In this document: positions 23,735 to 35,657 of the stretch, piece after piece
Layout of the letters: every line of letters begins with the position of its first letter
How positions within the stretch are numbered: the stretch's first letter is position 1
Assembly (NCBI GenBank): GCA_028564675.1
Contig: JAOVVO010000022.1
Location: forward strand, 186,001-250,000
Length of the DNA: 64,000 nucleotides
Direction: 5' to 3'
Origin: Onchocerca lupi
Lineage: Eukaryota; Nematoda; Chromadorea; Rhabditida; Onchocercidae
Translations under genes and position numbers: made by a program
Notes under the pieces: model-generated
Databases searched by the model: none
The model's input: only the letters and a program-made list of their open reading frames with translations
What the model was told of the DNA's origin: nothing

Positions 23735-26080
23735 ATGGTTAACGGTTATATCGCCTATCAAATGTTTTGTCTTATCATTCTATGCTTGCTTGAGATTTTA
23801 TTTGTACTGTTTAAATTATGGCAGGCTAATTATTTCAATTTTAAAAATGAGATATTCTAAGTAATTCTGAGGATTCTCTGGAATCAAGAAAGGATATGAT
23901 TCTTTATAGAAAATCAAAATAATATAAACATTCTACCTCTCATTTCCCGGACCTCATTTAGGGGACATCATTACGATGTGATGTATCACTGTTGCTAGAA
24001 TATTTGAATCACAAAGATTATGAATATTACTTGGCAGTAGGTTATGTAAATTCTTGTATTTCGGCAATAATGAAAATTGCGCCTAATTTTCAAGCTGAGG
24101 ATATGGTTGCTGTTGTGCAAAACCTGCATGATTTGCATCATCACAAGCAAAGGTAAAGTTTACTGATGTTTTTGCTTATTCAACCATATTTTTCTGAGCA
24201 TATTTAATTGAAGTACTCTCATTTCGTGAATCATCTATCGATATCATATCATTTACCTCACCTTACTATGATTTATTCCAATCAATCAATTCAAATTGTT
24301 TTGAAGTAATGTAATGTTCCATGAACCAGCAGTGATAAAAGTGCTACAAGCCCAGGACATCCAATGTTCATTTGATAACATGCATCCAGTTCTGATTGGT
24401 TTGAATTTAAATGTTACTATTATCGTCAATTTCGACGATGCAGCAAATCGTAAGATTTTGAAAATTCGATCAATCACTTGTTTTTTTTTTCTGGATCTAA
24501 ATGCTGAAATTATTAAATTAGTTTAATTTCTACTAAAAAATTTTAGCAATACTTTTTACTGTGTTTCCTAACATCAGTTTTCAAATTTGAACAATAATAT
24601 GCTATTTTTATGAAAGATATTTTCAACTGATCGTACTTAAGCCAGATGAATTCAAGTTAACCATTTGTAACTTAATTTTATTTAAATACAAAATGACATG
24701 CATTTCTGTACATCAAAAAAGTGCTTGTGCAGATGTAAAGTATGAATTCGAATCACCAAAAAATTTCTAAGCTAGATTATACATTAAAATTCAGTCCTCT
24801 GCCAAAAACTCGGGTTTTATGTGCACTTTTATCAAAATGTCCCAAGACAACTCAATAAGAAATTTTTGAAGTCTTATTTAATTACTGTATTTTCATCAAA
24901 CAGAGTTACGAATCATTCTGGCAGAATCCCTGAGGAATCAACCAACTCATTTCCGTTATTTCTATCGAGATCAAATTAATGATTCCACATCGGGGTACAA
25001 TCACATTTTTCTGACAACTATAGACATGAGTCGTGGCTTATTACATTTCGTTTATCAAAATAACAATAAATCATCGCGTACAGTAAGATTTATTGAATTA
25101 TGCTCAATTCTACCATGTATGAAACGAAGAAAATAAGTAAATAATCTAAACAAAATATTAAATTAGAAGCAGTTTTTAAGTTCCCGAACACCCACATCAA
25201 AATGTTTTTCTAATCAATTTAGGGACACGATGTGTTACAAATCAAAAATATTGATAGTGGTATACGCATTATGAAAATTCGTTCCGAAGAGATTTACGCG
25301 AAATTTTCTCAATTAATTGTAAGAAAATTAATTTTCATAATGCAACATTTTTTTTCAAGAAAGAAATACGGATTAGAAGTTCGTTCATGAAGTAATTAAC
25401 TTTTATAGTAACTACTAAAGAATTATGGTAGTTCACCACGAGAATTAATTTAATTTGAAATTTGTCAACTTTGGCTTTAAACTTTTCAAGTTGAATATTT
25501 AAAAATTACGTTAAAATAAATATCAGTCTAATTTTTTGTTTCTTTACAAATAATTCATAGATGGATCCAAGTGGTGCCTATGCATTTTATGCAATTTCTG
25601 AGAAAGATAAGCAGCAAACTGTTTATCAAATGAAGATGGATTATCCCAATTTCACGCTCGATGCTCGAAAGATATCTCAGAGAACAGCAAAAATATTTAC
25701 AATAAATCAAGATGATCGAGTATTATCGATTGATCGAAATGCCCTTCTTGTATGGAAGTTTGAAGATGAGAAAAGGTCGAAGAAAGAACTCAACATTAGG
25801 ACTAATCAAACTGAACACATAAGGAATCAATTAAATTTGAAATTTTAGATGAACGATAAATACAAAAATGGACATTTTATTAGAGAAAACTACTAAGCGC
25901 AACTTCACTTACATGTTTTGAATCGAACATTACAGAACCGCATGGCTTTATGAAGGAAGTTCTGGAAGAAATTCGCAACGGAAGAGCTCATTTCATCAAA
26001 TCGGCTGCATTTTATCCGGAATAAATGACCCAGCTGGGCAACTATCAATCAAAATTCACCGAGTTCGGCGTCAATTATGA
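23735..26080 (+). CDS. Predicted secreted protein of unknown family, 7 exons
   Basis: Exons 23962-24152, 24307-24449, 24904-25082, 25223-25318, 25561-25775 and 25936-26080 join in phase, encoding 322 residues before the TGA. A first exon starting at 23735 encodes a signal-peptide-like sequence (YQMFCLIILCLLEILF); it ends at 23803 (GT donor) or 23824 (GC donor), both phase 0, for about 345 or 352 residues. Sequons NVT, NDS and NKS fit passage through the ER. DPSGAYAFY followed by a VLSIDRNALLVWKFED stretch suggests beta-propeller-like blades, but I recognise no family. Exon 6 can also run on to a stop at 25848 if its GTCGAA donor is not used, giving a shorter C-terminus. The last exon ends shortly before an AATAAA signal at 26118. 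The weakest points are the first exon and the TTTTGAAG acceptor at 24306. Confidence 0.7.
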
Positions 26081-26117
26081 GCAATTTTTTAAAATTCAAT
26101 TGTTTTGTTCATTACTT

Positions 26118-26123
26118 AATAAA
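26118..26123 (+). terminator. Polyadenylation signal of the secreted-protein gene
   Basis: AATAAA lies 38 bases after the stop codon at 26078-26080, the expected place for a compact nematode 3' UTR. Confidence 0.55.
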
Positions 26124-26732
26124 CAAATCTTGCGAAAACTTCTAATGGAGAAAACAGCAAACGATCATAGATTACTATTTGGATGATCAATAATACAAAT
26201 CAGTTGATCACAAAAATCCGAATGCATATTCCATGCAACATTTTGTTGTTTTGCATTATTAGAAATTTTATGCAGCTCCATGTGCTATGAATTTTATTTC
26301 CTTTGCAACTACATTAAAATTAATATTTTTTTAAATTAGAAGCTAATCTCATGATCCGATCTATGAGCAAAGATGATATTTCTAATGATCCGATATCTAT
26401 TACAGCATAGCGAAGTGCGAAATCTTAATCATTGTTAGTCAGATAAAAATATTATCATTGACAACCTTCTGAAGCTTAAAAAAATTAAGGAACTGAGGTT
26501 TTCGTTAATTTTTTGAGGTAAAGGATTGAATGATGTTCTCATTTCAGGCTTCTGAATATCAGTAATTGATTCCAATTAGTGGAAGATTTTCATTCAAAAA
26601 CTGAAAGCGAAAATCAACTGTAGGCGAATTTTTGCCAAAATTACAAAATATTTAAAAAAAAAACTCAAGATTCCAACATTTTCCCTCAAGTTCAGAATAA
26701 ACTGATAATTGAGGGGTTTTAAAAATAATTAT
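26124..26732. other. Intergenic DNA between convergent genes
   Basis: About 600 bases of AT-rich DNA between the 3' ends of the secreted-protein gene (plus) and the BTB gene (minus). No other feature seen. Confidence 0.5.
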
Positions 26733-26738
26733 TTTATT
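26733..26738 (-). terminator. Polyadenylation signal of the BTB gene
   Basis: The minus strand reads AATAAA about 72 bases past the TAA at 26810-26812. Confidence 0.5.
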
Positions 26739-26809
26739 ATTATGACACGAAAATTATTCCTCTTCTACTCCTGACTTATCTCCAGAAAGGATGTCTGTTA
26801 ACTTGGAAA

Positions 26810-29800
26810 TTAATCAATAGGTTTTAAGGTTATCTGTAAATGAAGTTCGCCATTCACAAGCAATGGTGAGTTGTCGGTATAAAGCTCACTTAGATCTACC
26901 TTTTTCTCAATTTCAATGTCAGCACTGTATCTGAAATGAATAACATGAAAAATTAGTGTAAGCCAGCTAATATATGAATAAGTATGCAAATCCAGCTAAG
27001 AAAGTTGATGGAAATGGCTTAGCCTAAGTTTCCAGTTTTCGTATTTGAAAAAAAAAACACTTTACGTTTTTCTATTGTCCCAACAAGTGATATCAGTTTG
27101 ATTTTTGTTGAAGGAAAGTTTGACTTTTTGCTGAACTTTCATGGATTTCAATAGAAGTAATGATGCTAAATGTCTTCAAAAATCTCAATTAAATGAACCT
27201 TGTTTTCGTAAAATTTCGCTTGGATGAGAATGATCGTATCACTTTTCGTTCATCAACGATCTGAACGAGATATTCGATGGAGCGTGGCTGGTCAATATCG
27301 TCTGAGACCAAAAACATTCTTAATTCGTCATGCGAATTTGGCACCAACTGACTAGTTAATTTCAATTTCCAATTCCATGCTTGCAATGGAAAGGTGGATG
27401 AGCGAGTGGTTATCTGGAAATATTATTGTTGAAAAGAACTCGAAAGTTTTGTTGTGTAATGAAATCGAGAAAATTTGAAATGAAATGTGACAATTAATGC
27501 GAAATGATTGTGCATTGCTAATGATGCTTCCTTATAAAAATAATCCGAGTTACAGTATGGGACAAATACTGTATGAATTACTGTATGGAAAGAATAGATT
27601 TGTTGTATAATGAAAAGCTGAGATTGCTGTATTACAATGGATGACTAAGATAATGTATTTACAGTAGGATTTGCAGATTTATTATTTTTTAATCCGAAAC
27701 ATTTCTTGTATAATCCATGAACAGGAAAATTGATGATCTATGAGAGATGAAATTACTTCATCCTCATTGTTGCACATTTGATTTCACCAATCCCAAACAA
27801 TTTTCTTGAATTCGATTCAGATAAGAGATAAAGTGATCCATTAAACTAACATTATAGGCTTGATCAATGCTTCTATCATAACCATTTTCGCGGCGTAATT
27901 CATCAGCTCGAATTGTAATACGTTTATCCCATCTTATATCCGTATAATTTCGCAGAATGAATTGTGATCCGGTAAATTCCCTAAAGATCAAGAAATCAAA
28001 ACAATATTAAGCCTCGTAGAAGCAAAGAGATATGAACAGATATTAAATATTTGTCAAATCTTTTGATTTAAATAAGCAAACAAGAAAATTAGGAATGTAA
28101 AAAAGGATTGAATAAATTCAAAAACTTTTTTATTTTGCAATAAAATCCGCACTTTTTAAATTACCATACAAGAAAAGAAAGAAATGATTTCTTTAGTCTT
28201 TTTTCTCTCTATCATATTCTATGAGCTTAATTTTTGAATTCATTGAAAATTTAGTTCAAAAATAAATTAGATTAAAAAATTGCAGAGAGTAGCTAGGCTC
28301 ACTTGCAACTAGCTCTACTTGCCAATGGAAGAGCTTGAAACTTATAGGCAAGCAAAATCTGTGGATGGAATAATTTTGGATGTATTTCAACCAGTGGTGA
28401 TCGTTCAACTATTGTCAGTTCATCCGCTGTCATAAATGGAAATCTAAACGAAAAAAACCTTTTTTTTTCAAAGCTTTAAATCCAAATCAGAATCATTAAT
28501 TTAAGCTAAAGAATTCGTATTGCAACCAATTGTTCTAATATATTTTACCACTCATTTGAATATTGATTTGATTGATGCAAATTCTCATTCATTATATATT
28601 ATAAATTATAAGATTGGATTAAGAAGTAATAAGTAGATTCCATTTCAGATGATTCACTCTTTGCTGCCTTCTAGTTACGTAATTTGTAGAATTTACTTAC
28701 GAACACTTATTCCTTTCTTGGATGCAATTGTTAGAATAATTGTGGATTTTATATTTAGCAATCAACAAACGACTCGACAAGAACTACTTATTTTAGCATT
28801 TCCAGCAAAGTTCAGTAAGTCAAAGCGTTACCAATTAGTGTACTTTATTTCGTTGAAATACCTCAGAAATGACTCTTTAAATTAACCAATATAAATTCTG
28901 ATTGGTTATTCTGTTTTTTCCCCTATTGAGATCATCAAATATCTATTATTAAGTCAACATTAATCAACATTAATAACTGATATAATATTTTATCGACGAA
29001 GCATTGAAATTCTTTGTGATGAATATTTGAAAAGGAAAAAATTCAAAGAATTTTAAATTTGAAACTTCGAAAATTGGTAGCAAATGAAGTTCTTGCCATT
29101 AAAAACCAACTTTATGTATGGAATAATGGAAGCCAGAAGCGGTGAAGCAGTATTACCACGTCTTTCCGGATGAGACGATGCTGTCAACCATTTTTGCACA
29201 GCCTCCCATAAACGAAATTCATCTGAATTGCATACAAATAAATTCAGAATCCACGAAAGATTTGTTATACAGTTTACATCTTTTTTTCTTCCAGAATAAA
29301 ACAGCACCTACCGTAATCATCTCCATTACGGCAATATTTCGTTTCATTGATTGATACCGTATTTATTGAATTTTTGGTAGATTTTTTCGCATGGAAACTT
29401 CAGAAATTCGTTAGCATTGTTTTTAATTCATTGCTATCGATGAAAAATTACTTGGTAAGACAAGATCGTTGGATCGGAGAAGTTCAATGAGCTGATCACG
29501 ATCTACTGATAACCATTCCTTTTCCCATTCTTCGCTTATAATCATCTCTTCGAAATTCCATGCTAGCACTTTGATACAAGCACTTATCAGTGGCTGAAAC
29601 AATGAAACATTTTAAACAATGTCAGAAAGTATTGTCGAGAAAAAAACGTACTTGATGGAATGCTTTTGTAGCGTACGAGAACCACACATGGAATAATTCT
29701 CTGGTTGATAGTTCCGGTAATATATTATTTACAGCATAATCAATGCAGACCTAAATAGTTTGCTATTAAATGTCGAATTTTTGAAAATCTGAAAGAAGGT

Positions 29801-32800
29801 TCTGTAAAGTAATTGCTTCCTTATTTTTGTGATGATTGAGGAACAGTGAAGAAGATGTCATTATATGACAAACGGCGGGCATTGGGATAAAATGACATCA
29901 AAAAGAGAGAATAAATAAATAATAAGTGAAAAAGTTATCTTAGAAAAATGCATATGAATGTTTTTTGAATTTAAATCAAACAAAAATATGAATAAGAAAT
30001 GGAAGTGATCCTAATTAGCGCACTAAATAATTGGATAGTAGTATTTTTTTCATACGACATTTATACTTATCAATCAATAATCGAACAGTGATGATTTATC
30101 TTCAAGCATAAAGTGATAAATTTTGGAAATTCTAATAAAACGAAATAAGATCCATTTCACTTTCATCTTTACTAGTTATTACAAAAGTTGTAATGATAAA
30201 TATTATTGGCCGATTGCAACCATCTCTTATGGAGAGATCAAAGAATACAAATCTTAAAATAGTTGTTCAAAAGAAATTCAGCATTGAAAGAAGACAAATA
30301 ATAAACAAGAAGAACAAAAAATGATGATTAGAATGCCACCTAGCATAGCTAAAAAAGAAAGAGTCGGAAGTATAGTGGAAAAGATAAAATATTACCTTTT
30401 TCAAACTGTTAACATTGTACTTATCAGCGAGAATAAGTAATGGCAGTGCATTTTCGGGATGTAAAAACACATGATTACAATATAAGAAGCGTAGAAATGC
30501 AGCAAAAACTGGCTGACAAGGTGGATCTTCGACAAGTTCTAATTCCTGTAATTATTCCTTTAATTCTATTCGTTATTTTCCAGCTATAGATGCATAAATG
30601 ATGGTATTCTTAGGAAAGAAATGACATGAAATCAAATCTCAGAATGTCTAATTAAGTTTCTAAATCGGATTTGTTTCATAAGATAAGAGGCGCGAAATGC
30701 AGTTAATTTTATAATATAGACACTGGAAATAAAATGTTTCAATCGTACTTTTTCAAAAGCATTTCGTCTAGGCTTTGAACCCCTGCAGATTTAGGAAAGA
30801 TCTTCTGCCTTCCACTTCATAAAATGCAAAATTTAACAATTCCCTTCCATTTTACAATTTTCGATAAACTAAAATTTGCAAAAACAAAACAACAATTTCC
30901 TAAAGCAGTAAAAATTAAGGAAAGAGCAAAAAGCTAGAAACCTTTTTATCTCCGTTCCATTTCTTGCTTAGCATCTGATCGAACACTTCGCTGCTTTTTG
31001 TTAATATTATTCGATGTGCCGCATATCTGAAAGTTGAATTGAAATTCTTCCATGTACATATCTAAGCATTATTAATGAAAAAATCTTTTAAACTGCTTAA
31101 ATGATTTTTACTATTTCAAATATTATCATTATTATCACTAGTAAGCTGATATAAATACAAGTTCTTCTGGTACATTCAAGTCAAGGCAATATGATAACAA
31201 AGAAAGTCGTTCAAACTCATAAAAATATCTGTTTAAGATGATGCAAGTCATAACTTACACTTCATCTCCAACCAAAAGTGCAACATCACTTAAGTGAGTA
31301 TTATTGTAATATTTTGTAAAATCGTTCAATGCTTCACGATCGTCGGCAAAGCAATCCATGCCTGAATATTCGAAGTTTAGGAAGAAATAAACAAAAAACT
31401 ATCTTTCAAAAAAATTTTACTCATGAAATCATGTTTCTATAATAAGTTTGTTCGGATTTGAAGCATATTGTTGTTTTGACTTTTTTTTTTTGTTCTGAGA
31501 AAAAAAAACAATCTGATTTGAATAAACGCGTATAGATAACTATATTAACAGTAATTTTAACTCAATTAGAAGGATTAATTTTGAAACTTTGTTGATTTCA
31601 TCATAAATCTCAAAATATTTCTTTGAAGTTTTCATGAAAGGCATTTTTTTAGGAACAAAAGAATACAAATTTTATGATTATTTGTTGATGTTTAATACCG
31701 CTTTCTTTTTGTATAACCAATTTTTCTTGTTTGGTTTTTATCTATTTTATCTCTATGTAATTTTTATTAGAATTTTAAACTTCAAAAATGTGAAAGCATA
31801 GTTGCATCTTGAAAGCTGTCTCTTTTCCGATTATTTTGAAAGAAAATAAATATTAGAAAAGTCTGAGAAAATTCTATTTAAAATTATAATTATTATTATA
31901 AAGCGCAAATTCTTCCGCTGAATCGTTATTTAATTCGAAAAGATCATTGCAACAAAACACTCTATATTTCTTTCTAGGAATACAATTATTCACAATGAAA
32001 TTCCAACAACATTTAAAAAAGTTTCAATAAAAAGAGTAACTTTCCGTTTAAAGAAATATATTAATCTCCTTTTATGTTAATATTAAAACAGATTGCAGCA
32101 ACAACAACAATGTTTATGGATTTTCACTTCATTTAGGAAAAATCAACATTCTGATAAATGATAAATAATTAAAAAATAATAAGTAATTTAACAAATAATT
32201 TTTTGTTAAGTGATAAGTGATAACAAGCATCTATCATTACAATTATCATTATTATTTTTTTTTTCAAAATTTTACTAGTAAACTGTAAGCATAACATAAC
32301 ACACAATCGTTCAATAACTAGCAGTAATATGAGGGATAAGTGTGGACGGCATAGGCAGGAATCATTCGATCATTTTTACAAAATCAATTTATCACGAAAG
32401 GATCGGTGAAAGAATAAAGCAGTAATTCACTTCCTTCTTAGATTATCATTTTTATAGCTTAATTGTTAATTTCAAGAAGAACTTTTTTTTCTCTTCTCCC
32501 ACACTTCTTGATTTTAAAGAAGAGATGTTGAATGCAAGAAGCAAGAACTATTTGATCAAATTACTTATATAATTGTCTAAAGGATTTGCAAGGATTTTGA
32601 TTTTGAGCAAAGTAAGCAAAAATCAATAATAGTTTGTTCATAAATCTGAAGTTAATATATCGATTTTCAATGTTTTAGATTGAACAGAAGGTAAAACTAA
32701 ATGATAGAACTCCTGAATTCTTCTACATTAAAAATATGCTTTAATTTATGTAATTTTTCACCAATTTGTGGAGAATTTCTCTAATACTGATTATTGAATT

Positions 32801-34901
32801 TAGGGTATTTCGTTTGAAAATCTCTTTCAAAATCTTGAAAATTTTTCGTATAAATGTTTGAAAATTATTACGAAGGACGCTAAATTATAACCAAACAATA
32901 TGTATTTTATATATAACCATAGAGAAAAATATATGACGACAAACATATTTTTTGTAACAAAAAATTTCTTACTAAACAAAATTGAGAAATCCATTCATTA
33001 TCATGTAGTATACTCATGCAAATCAACGAATTTATACAATTGATTGATTCTGCTTTCTAATTTTTACAGCTCTTTCAATAATTTATGACGATAATTCCAA
33101 CCTAATCCTTAAAATGTTAACTTAAAAAATAAAACTTCGATAAACTTTCAGTTTGTATTAAATGATTTCATCCAATTCATTTGATTCCGCTCTATTTCAA
33201 ACGAAATTTTTACCAAGATTTTTCTCAAATAATCAAAAATTTTCCTTCCATCCGCATAATTTCCTCTTCACTCAGTAAGATGGCAATGTCTCACTATTCC
33301 ACCAAGATAAAATTTAGCAAAGAAAGAACATAGTTCTAAACAAACGAAAATGTCAGAAAAAATTTTATCTGTCATTTGTGCAGTCAGAATAGCAGTTCGT
33401 TTCTGATAGTATGAATTAAAAACAATTCTTTTCTAAAAATATGTTTATTTTTTCTCTTTTTGTGAAAATTTTTTCCGAGCAAATAAATGTCAGTAATGTT
33501 TTGGCAAACTGCTGCTCATTTAATTTAATTCAAATACAAACCAGATTGAAAGTAAGAATTAGATGGAAAACACACCTTCGAATTGTTTTTTAAAAAGCAA
33601 AAGGATTGAAGGAAGACCACATTAAATTTCGCTTCAGGATTTGTACTTTCATTAAATTTTCTCTTTCCAATCAAAATTTCATCAAATATGGGGCTTTTTC
33701 CAGAATTATTATTTGTAATAGCAAACTGACAGCAAAAAAAGTGTAACATTGAAATTACCATTAAAAAGTATAACGTCAAACGGTACAAGCGAATCAAAAA
33801 CAGGTATATAATACCGGAAATGAAATATATTAATATATGATTATTGAAAAACCTGCTAATTGTTTTATTACATGTTTCTTGAAAATTTGAATAAAAATTG
33901 TAGGTCCAAGGGCCATGTACTACAAAACTTGCTTTTATTGTTGAAGTTTTTATATTAGCTACACTTTTTATGTTCTTCCGATAAACAGACAACAAATAAA
34001 TTATATTATATCTGAATTCTATGGAGAAATTTCCTCTGCATTGACAAAATCAGAGATTACATCTTAGAATTTCATTTTAAATTTTGACATTTAAACATGT
34101 TGGAGATATTTTTTTAATCATAAAATTCTTTAACGATAATACTAAATTAGAGAATTTTTGAAATTGCGGTTGAGCTATTAAATGAATGGAGTTTCTGTTA
34201 TACTGTTCGATGTTAAACGGATTCAGTCTTTCTTTCTATTTTTTCTGTTAGAGGAAATTTTCGCAACTGCAAATTTTTTCCATTAAATTCATTCGTTTAA
34301 AGCAAACAAATGATATATGAAAACTAAAAGCGGGACAAGTACTCTCATTTAATGATGCAAACTTCATAATGCTAATTAATAAGTAATAAAGACGAATTAT
34401 TCAACAAATATTGAACAATAAAATAATTGAAATGAAGAAGATATGAACTCCCTGTTGAACTGCATTTGAAATTTTGCGTCGTAAATTGCCATACGCAACT
34501 AAGATCAACAAATTGAAGGTTTGAATACATGTACGAATATTTCGTTCTGGTTTATTTTATGAATATAACGATGAAATACTCAAAATATAAAAAAACTTTT
34601 TTTTTCATAGGAAAAGTTGATTTTTATTATGAATTATAAGTAAAACATCTCCATTTTCCCTCGTGCATCACTTTTCCATCGAATTTCATAATTATTGACA
34701 TTTAAAGCGAAAATAAATTTCAGTGAAAAAAAATCGTATCCATTCATAAAAGATCTCGTGAAAATGTAGCATTACAGAGCGAGGTGGAGTAGCAGTAGTT
34801 GACGAACCTGTAGGATCGGTAGGTTCAGATTTCAGTGGATTGACAACTGCTCGAATTCTTGACTCGTCCAGCATTTTCATCATAATAATCTTATTTAGCA
34901 T
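26810..34901 (-). CDS. BTB-BACK domain protein, BTBD17-like, 11 exons
   Basis: Minus-strand exons 34901-34808 (inferred), 31361-31259, 31026-30942, 30545-30396, 29750-29652, 29593-29452, 29222-29111, 28443-28303, 27980-27788, 27413-27199 and 26930-26810 join in phase to 484 residues; vertebrate BTBD17 has about 480. The BTB domain (about 44-144) has HLSDVALLVGDE, YAAHRIILTKSSEVF and LADKYNVNSLKK. The BACK domain (about 150-265) has LIELLRSNDLVL and EFRLWEAVQKWL, then IIPYIKFPFM. The C-terminal third (about 309-484) resembles the TRAF/MATH-like end of BTBD17 homologs (FPLQAWNWKLKL). No kelch repeats are present. BTB-BACK proteins often bind Cul3, but that is not shown here. The first exon rests on a CAG/GTTCGT donor whose phase matches across a 3.4-kb intron; otherwise the protein could start at the Met at 31359. 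The donor at 27787 has one alternative, 12 bases downstream. Confidence 0.87.
31362..34807 (-). other. Long first intron of the BTB gene (inferred)
   Basis: This 3.4-kb AT-rich stretch has no further BTB exon that I could find. On the minus strand it holds an unusually long open frame (33995-33525), discussed in the findings. Confidence 0.4.
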
Positions 34902-35615
34902 AATCTTTCTTGCCGTAAAACTCAAACATTTCGCGATAAGTAAAATGAAAAGAACAAATGATTTTTGTAAAATATGATAACATTGATAACAACCACGGCA
35001 GTCATTAATATTATTGATTAAATCGATAGAAATAATTGGGCTAATAATTAAATTCCAGAGAAGATTTATCGGAATAATCCCAAATTCTATATTTTAGTTG
35101 TTTAAGCTACAAAAAGAGTAGTGATATCTATTTTTTGAAACATTTGATGGGCTATTTTAATGACCTACTGATTTACCGTTTTTAATTTTTTTTTTTTTTT
35201 TCGTTTAATAGTGATAAATAAACTTGACATAATTTTCTTAGGAAAGTATTATATTTCAAAGATGGAAAATAGATCACTGACACTCGAAACATAAAATGGT
35301 CAACTGAAAGTAATTATTCATTGAGTAGTTTGATGTCCATATGTTCTAATTACAGCGAGGAACTATGATTTGAAATTTGACGAAAAAGCAAGAATTTGCA
35401 GTCGCAATTTATTCTTTAAAAGAATTATTCTCTCTCCAAATATGCAAATTTCTGAATTTCACATATTTTCAGTGAGTTATAAAACAATCAGATCAAATTT
35501 TTGTCAAAAATTATGGCACTGCAGGATGTAAACATGGCATAGAAAATGAACAAATGTCGGTTAAAAAGTAAAATTCGTATAGAAAAATGGCAAAATTCTG
35601 GAGAATTATTAAAAT

Positions 35616-35657
35616 TTATCGACGATTTCAACTGAATTATCGACGATTTCACTGAAA
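35616..35657 (+). repeat. Tandem duplication, 21-bp period
   Basis: TTATCGACGATTTC occurs at 35616 and 35637, followed by AACTGAA and ACTGAAA respectively. Confidence 0.75.

Noticed and set aside
33762..33995. N-terminal half of the 156-codon minus-strand open frame
   Set aside because: It has no ATG until 33761; only the downstream part is kept as a weak candidate.
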